Positions 8,036-15,799 of a stretch of DNA of 64,000 bases are shown piece after piece (the stretch's first letter is position 1; the number at the start of each line of letters is the position of its first letter). The notes below the pieces were generated by a model. The model saw nothing but the letters and a program-made list of their open reading frames with translations. It was not told the origin of the DNA and searched no databases. The position numbers and the translations under genes are program-made. The DNA comes from Herbidospora cretacea. Lineage in GTDB: Bacteria; Actinomycetota; Actinomycetes; Streptosporangiales; Streptosporangiaceae. The stretch spans positions 186,001 through 250,000 of the forward strand of contig NZ_BBXG01000003.1 of NCBI RefSeq assembly GCF_001570605.1, written 5' to 3'.

Positions 8036-9391
8036 TCACCTCACGACGAGCGTCGTGAGAGAACGCGGGGCCAGGGTGAGGTTCCTGTTCGGACCCCGGC
8101 CGGGCAGTGGTGTCTCCGCCAGGTCGCGCGTCCCGTCGGTCAGGTGGACGGTCGCCCTTCCGGCTCTGGTGTTGATCTTCGTGCGGATCTCGGTGGCCGC
8201 CGTGTTCAGGATCTCGACCACCTCCGAGCCGTCCCTGTTGCGGAAGGCGGTGACCTTCAGCGCGGGGTCGGCCGCGGTGACGTCGACCCGGACCGCGTCG
8301 GGCCGGATGAAGCGGCTGTAGGCGGCCAGCGCCCAGAAGCGCTTGGAGATCCGGTAGGTCCCGGTCGCCTCGTCGATCTGGAGCATGCCCCGGGTGGCCC
8401 CCCGGGAGGCGCCGAACCAGAACACGTAGCCGTTGACGTTGCCGGTGGTGAACGAGTCGTGGATCTGCTGCGCCACCGCGAAGCCGTCGTATCCGCTGCC
8501 GTCGTCCCAGTTCTCGTTCCAGGTGTCGCCGTTGGGCGACCACTCCGACATCCATACGGGCTTGTCCGTCGGCAGCGGGCCGTCGATCGGGCTGACGTAG
8601 GGGTGGCCGGTGTGCGTGGCCACCCACCTGCGGGCGACCGGGTCGGCCTCGATGGCCTCGGTGAACTGCCGCTGCTCCGACCATCCGGCGGCGTCGCAGC
8701 AGGCCACCTTGATGCCCGCCCTGGCCGCCGTCGGGCCGAGGACCTTGACGAAGTCGGCGGCCTGCTGCGGGGTGAACCGCATCGAGGCGTAGGAGACCGT
8801 CAGGTCGGGCTCGTTGGTGAACCCGAGGTCGGTGATCCTGATGCCCTCCTTGGCGTAGAACCTGGCGTACTGCACCAGGTAGTCCGCGTAGGCCTGGCGC
8901 CACTCCGGCAGGAGCTCGCCGCCGTTGCTGTCGCTGCCGTTGGTCTTCATGTAGCCCGGCGCGCTCCACGCGTCGGCGTAGAACCGCTCGACCCCGTAGC
9001 GCTTGGCCTCCTTGGCCAGCCAGACCTGGCCGCCGTCGTCGCCGTCCCAGACGTATTTGGGCTTGGCGGTCGGGCCGCCGGGGTTCTCCGGCTGGATGGA
9101 GACCATGAGGTCGTAGGGGCTGCCCGCGGGCGAGGAGCCGATGCCCAGGCGCAGGATGCTGAACCCGGCGCCCTTCGACCGGCTCAGCCACAGGTCCAGG
9201 ATCTCGCGCTGCTTCTCGGGCGACAGCGCGCGCACCAGCTCGTTACGCCGGAACGCCTGGGAGAAACCGAACCCGTCGATCCGCTGCTTCACCGACCACG
9301 AGCGCACGTCGATGCCCGCGCGCTCGGGAGTGAAAGCGACGAGGGGGAGGATCAGCAGTGGAACGAAGAGCGCCTTGTGACGTCGAGACAT
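8036..9391 (-). CDS. secreted GH30 family xylanase/glucuronoxylanase
   Basis: The 451-residue protein has an N-terminal export signal (hydrophobic ALFVPLLILPLVAF after MSRRHK), a (beta/alpha)8 domain to about residue 360 and a C-terminal beta domain. The acid/base is Glu194 in FTNEPDL and the nucleophile Glu283 in WMSEWSP. The opening IDGFGFSQAF and RLGIGSSP blocks are GH30 hallmarks. GH30 enzymes of this type usually cut xylan at glucuronic acid branches, although other beta-glycanase activities occur in the family. The start codon is 16 bases from an operator-like CCGAAAGTTTCA, matching sites before the ABC transporter and GH5 genes. It is transcribed alone and ends in a strong hairpin. Confidence 0.9.
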   Translation of the reverse strand: MSRRHKALFVPLLILPLVAFTPERAGIDVRSWSVKQRIDGFGFSQAFRRNELVRALSPEKQREILDLWLSRSKGAGFSILRLGIGSSPAGSPYDLMVSIQPENPGGPTAKPKYVWDGDDGGQVWLAKEAKRYGVERFYADAWSAPGYMKTNGSDSNGGELLPEWRQAYADYLVQYARFYAKEGIRITDLGFTNEPDLTVSYASMRFTPQQAADFVKVLGPTAARAGIKVACCDAAGWSEQRQFTEAIEADPVARRWVATHTGHPYVSPIDGPLPTDKPVWMSEWSPNGDTWNENWDDGSGYDGFAVAQQIHDSFTTGNVNGYVFWFGASRGATRGMLQIDEATGTYRISKRFWALAAYSRFIRPDAVRVDVTAADPALKVTAFRNRDGSEVVEILNTAATEIRTKINTRAGRATVHLTDGTRDLAETPLPGRGPNRNLTLAPRSLTTLVVR

Positions 9392-9406
9392 GCGGGAACC
9401 CGCTTT

Positions 9407-9418
9407 CCGAAAGTTTCA
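9407..9418. promoter_or_regulatory. putative LacI-family operator before the GH30 gene
   Basis: CCGAAAGTTTCA matches the motif CGAAA-(1-2)-TTTC found at 11437, 15655 and 15777. Two weaker look-alikes follow within 50 bases, at 9427-9439 (CCGAGACTTTTCG) and about 9452-9464 (TAAAGGTTTCACG), so the region may carry several sites. Confidence 0.6.
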
Positions 9419-9497
9419 CAAGATTACCGAGACTTTTCGTTGCGGGTAACGTAAAGGTTTCACGGCGCGCGCGTCAACGCCGTGAGTCGGAAAAGCG

Positions 9498-11252
9498 TCA
9501 GAGAACCCATCCGATGAGCCAGGCGGTGAAGATGAGCCCGGTCGCCGCGGGCAGGATGAGCACCCCGGGGGCCCGGTCGCGGAACGCCGCCACGACCGAC
9601 AGGCACGTCGCCGCGATCGGCAGCAGGCTCGCCCAGAAGATGATCGGCGGGATGCCGACGGTGAACGCCACCCGGTCGGAGACCGCCCACACGCTCCACG
9701 CCGCCACGGCGCAGAACGCCGCCCCGGCGAGCCCGGCCAGCAGGGTCAGCAGCCCGCCCCGGCGCACCGTGATCGCCCCGCCCGCCACCTGGAACAGCGA
9801 CAGCAGCGCGAACGCGCCCAGCGGCGCGACCGCCCATGGGAAGCCGGTGGTGGTGTAGCCGGCCGGGGTCAGGTGCACGTCGCCCGGCTCGACCAGGGCG
9901 CGGGGCGCTTTCGCCGGGTCGCAGGGCGCTGGCGCGGCCGGGTCGGCCAGGAACGCCCCGATGGTCTTCCGGCCGCAATCGCTGACCTCGAAGACGCCGT
10001 AGCCGACCCCGGCGAACTCCTGGAACCGGGCGGCGGGCAGCTTCTCGCTGGCGGTCCGGACCTTCTCGGCGGGGATCGCCGGGTCGTACTGGCCTGCCAG
10101 GACCAGCACCGGCGACTGGGTCAGCGCGCCCTCCTCGCCGGAGGCGGGCAGCCGCCACTCGGCGCACGTCGTCGCGTCGTTGAACACCGTGAACAGGGCC
10201 CTGGAGCGGATCTGGTTGGACGGCCACTCGTCCTGGCACTGCACGGAGTAGTAGAGGCCCCACTCGCGGCCGGTCATCGTCGCGGCGGCGGCGTCGACCA
10301 GCGGCGACAGCAGGTCGGTCTGCCCGTCGGCCAGGCCGTCGATCAGCGCCGGCAGGATCGGCAGCACCTCGGGGTCGGAGACCGACTCGGCCAGCAGGGT
10401 GGCCACGTCGTCGCCGGACAGGGAGACCTCGACGCGGGCGCGGGTGAGCGGGTCGCGGGTGGCCAGGCTGACCGGTTCGGCGTTGAGGTTCCGGACCATC
10501 TGGTCGTAGCGGCCGGCCACGCCGAGCCGGTCGGCCATGGAGCGCAGGGCGGCCGGGGCCTCGTCGTAGACGGCGTAGGACTCGGGCAGGTAGGAGTCGA
10601 GCACGACCGAGGCGGTGCCCTCGGGGTCCATGGCGGCGGCCAGCAGCATCATGCGGGTGGAGTAGCCGACGCCGAAAAGGCTCCACTTGTCGTAGCCGAG
10701 GGTGCGGCGCAGCTCGACCACGTCGGCGGCGATCTCCTGGGTGCGGAAGCCGCGCAGGTCGCTGGTCAGCCGGGCCCGGCAGGCGCGCGCGGCCAGCGCC
10801 ATGTCGCCCTTGGCCGGCCCGGTGGAGGTGAGCTCCTTGAGCGCGCCGGTGACGATCTCGGGGCACTCCAGGCGCGGTTCGGAGAAGGCGCCGCCGCGCT
10901 GCTCCATGACCACCACGTCACGGTCGGGCGCGATCGCGGCGATCGTCCCGGTCAGCTGGATGGAGGACATCCCCGGGCCGCCGTTGGTGAACACCACCGG
11001 CGGGCCGGCGGGAGAGTCGACCCGGCGCACCGCGAACCCCACCCTGACGGTGTCGCTCCGGTAGGCGTCGCGCCGCTCGGGGACCAGCAGGTAGCCGCAC
11101 GTGGTGCCGGCCGGGACCGGCGCCGGGCAGGGGTGCTCCTCGACGCCCTCTCGCACGCCGCTTTCGCGCGCGCCCGCGAGCGCGGGTGCTGAAAGTCCCA
11201 TGAGCGTGACGGAAGCCGCGATCAGGCTCACCGCCGTCTTCCATCCGGGCAC
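9498..11252 (-). CDS. TAP-like alpha/beta hydrolase fold protein with C-terminal membrane domain, apparently lacking catalytic residues
   Basis: The 584-residue protein has a signal peptide (to about ALAGA), an alpha/beta hydrolase fold with VVFTNGGPGMSS and VVMEQRGGAFSEP like proline-iminopeptidase/tripeptidyl-aminopeptidase relatives, then about four membrane helices after residue 470. Where the family has GxSxG, this protein reads FGVGYSTR, so the nucleophile position is Gly. Where a GxGH catalytic His is expected it reads GVGYGVF. Only the acid region GQYDPAIP is intact. It may be a pseudoenzyme acting as an external binding or signalling protein. It is divergent from the sugar-binding protein gene. 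I read the sequence twice; an assembly error is unlikely as the frame is intact. Confidence 0.85.
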   Translation of the reverse strand: MPGWKTAVSLIAASVTLMGLSAPALAGARESGVREGVEEHPCPAPVPAGTTCGYLLVPERRDAYRSDTVRVGFAVRRVDSPAGPPVVFTNGGPGMSSIQLTGTIAAIAPDRDVVVMEQRGGAFSEPRLECPEIVTGALKELTSTGPAKGDMALAARACRARLTSDLRGFRTQEIAADVVELRRTLGYDKWSLFGVGYSTRMMLLAAAMDPEGTASVVLDSYLPESYAVYDEAPAALRSMADRLGVAGRYDQMVRNLNAEPVSLATRDPLTRARVEVSLSGDDVATLLAESVSDPEVLPILPALIDGLADGQTDLLSPLVDAAAATMTGREWGLYYSVQCQDEWPSNQIRSRALFTVFNDATTCAEWRLPASGEEGALTQSPVLVLAGQYDPAIPAEKVRTASEKLPAARFQEFAGVGYGVFEVSDCGRKTIGAFLADPAAPAPCDPAKAPRALVEPGDVHLTPAGYTTTGFPWAVAPLGAFALLSLFQVAGGAITVRRGGLLTLLAGLAGAAFCAVAAWSVWAVSDRVAFTVGIPPIIFWASLLPIAATCLSVVAAFRDRAPGVLILPAATGLIFTAWLIGWVL

Positions 11253-11436
11253 CCGTCGACCTCACTGCCAAATATCCGCACTTGATGGGGGATTGCACGC
11301 TTTTTCACGTGATCTCCGCCCGGACCACGGCAGCACCCTAGCGGCAAGGGCCGAGTAACAGCTCCACAACGGCCGTTGATCCCATGGAAAACGCGATGTA
11401 ACCTCCCTGCCATCAAGGGAAACTATCGGAACTTCA

Positions 11437-11448
11437 TCGAAAGTTTCT
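11437..11448. promoter_or_regulatory. putative LacI-family operator before the sugar ABC transporter
   Basis: TCGAAAGTTTCT lies 36 bases before the binding-protein ATG. It shares the CGAAA-G-TTTC core with the GH30 site and differs by one central base from the GH5 site, pointing to one shared repressor. Confidence 0.62.
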
Positions 11449-11483
11449 TGCAGTGCATTCCCGGGACGGAAGGAACCACCGAT

Positions 11484-12776
11484 ATGTCGTTGACACGACG
11501 CGCAGTGGTGACGGCGGCTGCTGCCGCGCTGTTACTCGCAGGCTGCGGATCCGGAGCCGAGGAGACGCCCGCGCCCGGTGGAGGGCAGGCGGCGCAGGAG
11601 AAGGTCGTCATCGACTGGTGGCACATTCAGAACATCGAGCCCATGCTGCCGGTCTGGGACGCGATGGCCAAGGAGTACATGGCCGCCCACCCCAACGTGA
11701 CGATCAACATCAACCCGTTGGAGAACGAGGCCTTCAAGGCCAAGATGACCACCGTCGCCCAGTCGGGCGAGGGCCCGGACATCTACCAGACGTGGGGCGG
11801 CGGCGTGCTCCAGCAGCAGGCCGACGGCGGCATCGCCAAGGACATCACCGCCGACATCGCCGACTGGTCGGGCACCTTCAACCCGGCCGCCCTGGCGGCC
11901 TACCAGCTGGGCGGCAAGACCTACGGCGTCCCCTATGACATCGGCATGGTCGGGTTCTGGTACAACAAGGACCTCTTCAAGAAGGCCGGCATCGAGCAGC
12001 CGCCTGCGACCTGGACCGAGTTCCTCGACGCGGTCAACAAGCTGAAGGCCGCCAACATCACCCCGATCGCCCTGGGCGGCAAGGCCAAGTGGCCCGGCCA
12101 CTACTACTGGACCTACCTCGCGATGCGCATCGCCGGTCTGCCCGCGCTCCAGGAGGCGGCGTCCGCCAAGTCGTTCGAGAACCCCGACTTCATCGCCGCC
12201 GGTCAGAAGCTCAAGGAACTGGCCGACCTCAAGCCGTTCCAGAACGGCTTCCTGGGCGCCCCCTACGACACCCCCGACGGCCAGGCCGCCGCGATGGGTG
12301 GCGGCAAGGCCGCCATGGAGCTGATGGGCCAGTGGGCCCCGACCGTCCAGAAGGACACCGCCGGTGACCTCGGCGACGCGCTCGGCTTCTTCCCCTTCCC
12401 CTCGGTCGAGGGCGGCAAGGGCGCGGCCACCGAGGCGCTCGGCGGCGGCGGCGGCTTCGCCGTCGGCGTGGACGCCCCCAAGGAGGCCACCGACTTCCTG
12501 AAGTTCATCCTGTCGGCGGAGAACGCCCGCAAGGAGATCGCCACCGGCGCCCTGCTGCCCGTCGTCAAGGGCACCGAGGACGCCGTCACCGACCCCCGCG
12601 GCAAGATGGTCGTCGACGTGCTGGCCAAGGCCACCGGCTTCCAGCTCTACCTCGACCAGGCCTACCCGCCGGCCGTCGGCGCGCAGGTCAACGACAGCGT
12701 GGCCGAGCTGATCGCCGGGACCAAGTCGCCGGAAGAAGTGGTCAAGGCCATCACCGAGACCGCGCAGTCGGAGTAG
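11484..12776 (+). CDS. ABC sugar transporter solute-binding lipoprotein
   Basis: The ATG at 11484 is chosen because it follows a GGAAGGAA ribosome site and starts a lipoprotein signal ending in the lipobox LLLAGC (Cys21). The 430-residue protein is a family-1 carbohydrate-binding protein: WWHIQNIEPM, AQSGEGPDIYQTWGGG, GVPYDIGMVGFWYNKDLFKKAGI. It would bind oligosaccharides (probably xylo-oligosaccharides, from context) outside the cell and deliver them to the two permeases that follow. The gene is 7 bases from the first permease. An operator-like TCGAAAGTTTCT is just upstream. No ATPase is encoded here; a shared MsiK-type ATPase elsewhere is expected. Confidence 0.93.
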   Translation: MSLTRRAVVTAAAAALLLAGCGSGAEETPAPGGGQAAQEKVVIDWWHIQNIEPMLPVWDAMAKEYMAAHPNVTININPLENEAFKAKMTTVAQSGEGPDIYQTWGGGVLQQQADGGIAKDITADIADWSGTFNPAALAAYQLGGKTYGVPYDIGMVGFWYNKDLFKKAGIEQPPATWTEFLDAVNKLKAANITPIALGGKAKWPGHYYWTYLAMRIAGLPALQEAASAKSFENPDFIAAGQKLKELADLKPFQNGFLGAPYDTPDGQAAAMGGGKAAMELMGQWAPTVQKDTAGDLGDALGFFPFPSVEGGKGAATEALGGGGGFAVGVDAPKEATDFLKFILSAENARKEIATGALLPVVKGTEDAVTDPRGKMVVDVLAKATGFQLYLDQAYPPAVGAQVNDSVAELIAGTKSPEEVVKAITETAQSE

Positions 12777-12783
12777 TCGCGGC

Positions 12784-13785
12784 GTGAAGACGACGAAAGG
12801 ACCGGAGAGCGCCGTCACGGCCTCTCCGGTCCCGCGACGCTTGATCCCCCCGCCGCAGCCCCACAGGCCCAAGAGCCGGGGCAAGGCGCGTAAGCGGATC
12901 ACCATCATCCTGTTCCTGCTCCCCGGCGTGCTGCTGTTCTCGTTCCTGGTGCTGGCGCCGATCCTGCTGGCGATGTACTCCAGCGTCTTCAAATGGAACG
13001 GCTTCGGGCTCCTGCCGAAGAACTTCGTCGGGCTGGACAACTTCACCCGGCTGTTCGACAACGAGATCTTCCTCGGCGACCTGCGGCGCGGCGCGCTCCT
13101 GATCGTGCTGGGGCTGGTGGTCCAGCTGCCGCTGGCCCTGGCCATCGCGCTGCTGCTGAACCAGAAGATGAAGCTGCGGGCCCTCTACCGGCTGCTGTTC
13201 TTCATGCCGTACGTGCTCAGCGAGGTCATCGCGGCCGTGCTGTTCAGCATGCTGCTGTCGCCGGAGCGCGGGTTCGCCAACGAGGTCCTCGGCTTCCTGG
13301 GCCTCGGCGAGTCGAGCTTCCTGTCCGAGCCCGACACGGTCATGACCTCGCTGTTCGTCGTGATCACATGGAAGTACTTCGGCTTCTACATGATCCTCTA
13401 TCTGGCCGGACGGCAGAGCATCCCCAAGGAGCTCACCGAGGCGGCCCAGATCGACGGGTGCGGCCCCTGGCACGTGTTCCGCTACGTGACGCTGCCGCTG
13501 CTCGGCCCGACGATCCGGATCACGGTCTTCCTGTCGGTGATCGGCACCATCCAGCTCTTCGACCTGGTGTACGTGCTGACAGGGGGCGGTCCCGTGCACG
13601 CGTCGGAGACTCTCGGCGTGACGATGTACGACTTCGGTTTCAAACGCTTCCAGGTCGGCTACGCCAGCGCGATCAGCGTGGTGATGTTCGCGCTCAGCCT
13701 GGTCTTCGCCATCGGCTACCAGCGGTTCGTGCTCAGGCGCGACCTCGACGGGGCCACCACGACCATGGGAGGTGGCCGCCGATGA
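12784..13785 (+). CDS. ABC sugar transporter permease, first subunit
   Basis: The 333-residue protein has a basic N-terminus (KSRGKARKR) and six expected membrane helices. The EAA loop, which contacts the ATPase, is visible as ELTEAAQIDGCGPWHVFRYV near residues 217-236. This matches UgpA/MalF-like permeases. A GTG start 7 bases after the binding-protein stop is used. Its TGA overlaps the ATG of the second permease (ATGA), so the pair is translationally coupled. Confidence 0.93.
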   Translation: MKTTKGPESAVTASPVPRRLIPPPQPHRPKSRGKARKRITIILFLLPGVLLFSFLVLAPILLAMYSSVFKWNGFGLLPKNFVGLDNFTRLFDNEIFLGDLRRGALLIVLGLVVQLPLALAIALLLNQKMKLRALYRLLFFMPYVLSEVIAAVLFSMLLSPERGFANEVLGFLGLGESSFLSEPDTVMTSLFVVITWKYFGFYMILYLAGRQSIPKELTEAAQIDGCGPWHVFRYVTLPLLGPTIRITVFLSVIGTIQLFDLVYVLTGGGPVHASETLGVTMYDFGFKRFQVGYASAISVVMFALSLVFAIGYQRFVLRRDLDGATTTMGGGRR

Positions 13786-14639
13786 GCGTCCACGCGCGGG
13801 AACGCCGGACCACGCCGGGGCGGGTCCTCAGGCCCATCGCCCTGCACACGATCGTCGTCATCATCGGCGTGTTCATCCTCGTCCCGATCGTCTACGGGAT
13901 CCTGGGCGGGTTCAAGGACAACCAGCAGCTGGCCAACAACCCGATCGGGCTGCCGGCGCCGTGGGTGCCGGAGAACTACACGAACGTGCTCGCCTCGTCG
14001 GACTTCTGGCGGCAGGTGTTCAACAGCTCCCTGATCGCGCTGACCACGGCGTTCATCACCGTCGCGGTCTCCGCCCTGGCGGCGTTCGTGTTCGCCCGCT
14101 TCGCGTTCCGGGGCCGGGAGCTGCTGTTCACCGTCTTCGCGGCCGGGCTCATGTTCCCGTTCGCGGTGGCGATCCTGCCGCTGTTCATCATCCTGCGGTT
14201 CTTCGGCCTGCTGAACAACCCGCTGGGGGTGATCCTGCCCCAGGCGGCTTTCGGCCTGGCGTTGACGATCATCATCCTGCGGTCGTTCTTCCGGTCGATC
14301 CCGCACGAGGTGGAGGAGGCCGCCATCCTCGACGGCTGCACGCCGTTCGGGTTCTTCTGGCGGATCCTGCTGCCGATGGCCCGCCCCGCGCTGGCCACGG
14401 TGTCGGTGCTGGCCGTCGTCAACAGCTGGAACAACTTCTTCCTGCCGCTGGTGGTCTTCAACGACAAGGACTGGTGGACGCTCCCCGTGGGCGTGCAGCA
14501 GTTCACCGGCCAGTATTCGGCCGACACCGCCAAGATCCTCGCGTACGTGGTCCTGGCGATGATCCCGGCGCTGGCCTTCTACTCGGTCGCCGAGAGGCAG
14601 CTCATCGGCGGCCTCACGGCGGGGGCGACTAAAGGGTGA
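13782..14639 (+). CDS. ABC sugar transporter permease, second subunit
   Basis: The 285-residue protein has six membrane helices and the EAA loop EVEEAAILDGCTPFGFFWRI, as in UgpE/MalG-like subunits. The ATG at 13782 overlaps the previous stop and has GGGAGGTGG upstream. Its 3' end overlaps the convergent LacI gene by 11 bases, so there is no room for a separate terminator. With the first permease and the binding protein it forms an importer missing only its ATPase. Confidence 0.93.
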   Translation: MSVHARERRTTPGRVLRPIALHTIVVIIGVFILVPIVYGILGGFKDNQQLANNPIGLPAPWVPENYTNVLASSDFWRQVFNSSLIALTTAFITVAVSALAAFVFARFAFRGRELLFTVFAAGLMFPFAVAILPLFIILRFFGLLNNPLGVILPQAAFGLALTIIILRSFFRSIPHEVEEAAILDGCTPFGFFWRILLPMARPALATVSVLAVVNSWNNFFLPLVVFNDKDWWTLPVGVQQFTGQYSADTAKILAYVVLAMIPALAFYSVAERQLIGGLTAGATKG

Positions 14640-15642
14640 TCGGCGCGGTGCTCTCGCGGACCACCAGATCGGTGGCCAGCTCGACGCGGCGGGCCTCGGG
14701 GTGTTCCCCGCGGCCCATCGCCAGCACCATCCGGGTGGCCAGCTCGGCCATGTCCTGGAGCGGCTGGCGGACCGTGGTGAGCGGCGGCCACGCCGACTGG
14801 GCCAGCGGCAGGTCGTCGAAGCCGACCACGCTGAGGTCCTCGGGCACTCGCAGCCCGCGCTGCCGGGCCGCCTCGAACACCCCGAAGGCCTGCATGTCGC
14901 TGCCGGCGAAGATGGCCGTCGGGCGGTCGGGCAGTGACAGCAGGGCATGACCGTGGTCGTGACCCGCGTCGGCGAGGAAGCTGCCGTATCGGATCAGGCC
15001 CGGCTCGACGGCCACCCCGGCGGTCTCCAGGGCGGCCCGGTAGCCGTCTATGCGGGCCCGGCTGCACAGCATGTCGGCCGGGCCGCCGATCATCCCGATC
15101 CGGCGGTGGCCGAGCTCCAGCAGATGCCGGGTGGCGGCCAGGCCGCCGTGCCAGTTGGTGGCGCCGACGGAGGCGACGCCACCAGCCGGCTCACCCTCGG
15201 GGTCGACCACGACGAACGGCATCGACCGGGCCGACAACTGGTTCTGGAGCCCGGACGACAGGCGCGAGGCGACGACGACCACGCCGTCGGTCCGGCGCGA
15301 GGCGATGCGCTCCAGCCAGTCGCGGCCGGGCCCGGCGTGGGTGTGGAGCACGGAGATGACGACGCTGGACTCCGACTCGCGGGCGGCCGTCTCGGCGCCG
15401 CGCACGATCTCCATCGCCCAGGGGCTCTCTATCTCGGCGAACACCAGGTCGATGAGACCGACGGGGCCGTCGCCGGGGCTGACCCGGCGCTGGTAGCCGT
15501 GCTTGTGCAACAGGCGTTCGACGCGCTGCCGGGTCTCCGGAGCGACCTCCGGACGGCCGTTGATGACCTTGGACACCGTGGGGACCGACACACCCGCCTC
15601 TTGGGCGATTACGGCGATCGTCACCCGCCTTTTCGCTGGCAT
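14629..15642 (-). CDS. LacI-family transcriptional regulator of the xylan locus
   Basis: The 337-residue protein begins with a LacI helix-turn-helix (VTIAVIAQEAGVSVPTVSKVINGRPEVAPET) followed by a periplasmic-binding-protein-like effector domain (SEIESPWAMEIVRGAE region through VVGFDDLPLAQ). Such repressors release DNA on binding a sugar. A symmetrical site, ATCCGAAA-GG-TTTCGGAT, lies 13 bases before its start codon, suggesting autoregulation. The same core precedes the GH30, ABC transporter and GH5 genes, so this is the best candidate for the regulator of all four units. The gene is convergent with the permeases and divergent from the GH5-GH10 unit. Confidence 0.93.
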   Translation of the reverse strand: MPAKRRVTIAVIAQEAGVSVPTVSKVINGRPEVAPETRQRVERLLHKHGYQRRVSPGDGPVGLIDLVFAEIESPWAMEIVRGAETAARESESSVVISVLHTHAGPGRDWLERIASRRTDGVVVVASRLSSGLQNQLSARSMPFVVVDPEGEPAGGVASVGATNWHGGLAATRHLLELGHRRIGMIGGPADMLCSRARIDGYRAALETAGVAVEPGLIRYGSFLADAGHDHGHALLSLPDRPTAIFAGSDMQAFGVFEAARQRGLRVPEDLSVVGFDDLPLAQSAWPPLTTVRQPLQDMAELATRMVLAMGRGEHPEARRVELATDLVVRESTAPITL

Positions 15643-15654
15643 GGCCGGAAGTGT

Positions 15655-15672
15655 ATCCGAAAGGTTTCGGAT
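15655..15672. promoter_or_regulatory. palindromic operator in the LacI-GH5 divergent region
   Basis: ATCCGAAAGGTTTCGGAT has perfect 8-base arms around a 2-base centre. It is the most symmetrical copy of the motif and sits 13 bases upstream of the LacI gene start, where it could repress both the regulator and the divergent GH5 gene. Confidence 0.72.
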
Positions 15673-15698
15673 ATGCGTACCTGGGGCGTCATTCCCGG

Positions 15699-15712
15699 TG
15701 GTAGCGCTCCCA
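15699..15712. promoter_or_regulatory. CebR/CelR-like box before the GH5 gene
   Basis: TGGTAGCGCTCCCA differs at one position from TGGGAGCGCTCCCA, the known operator of the cellobiose-responsive repressors CebR (Streptomyces) and CelR (Thermobifida). It lies 88 bases before the GH5 start. No CebR gene is in the window. Confidence 0.55.
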
Positions 15713-15776
15713 GCACTTTATTGACGGTCCGCGAGCTGGATATCTATGCTGCGGCTTGCGAAATATTCGGTAACAC

Positions 15777-15789
15777 TCCGAAACTTTCA
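15777..15789. promoter_or_regulatory. second operator copy at the GH5 ribosome site
   Basis: TCCGAAACTTTCA carries the core CGAAA-C-TTTC and abuts the AAGGGGAA ribosome site of the GH5 gene, a position expected to block elongation or initiation. Confidence 0.6.
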
Positions 15790-15799
15790 AGGGGAATCG

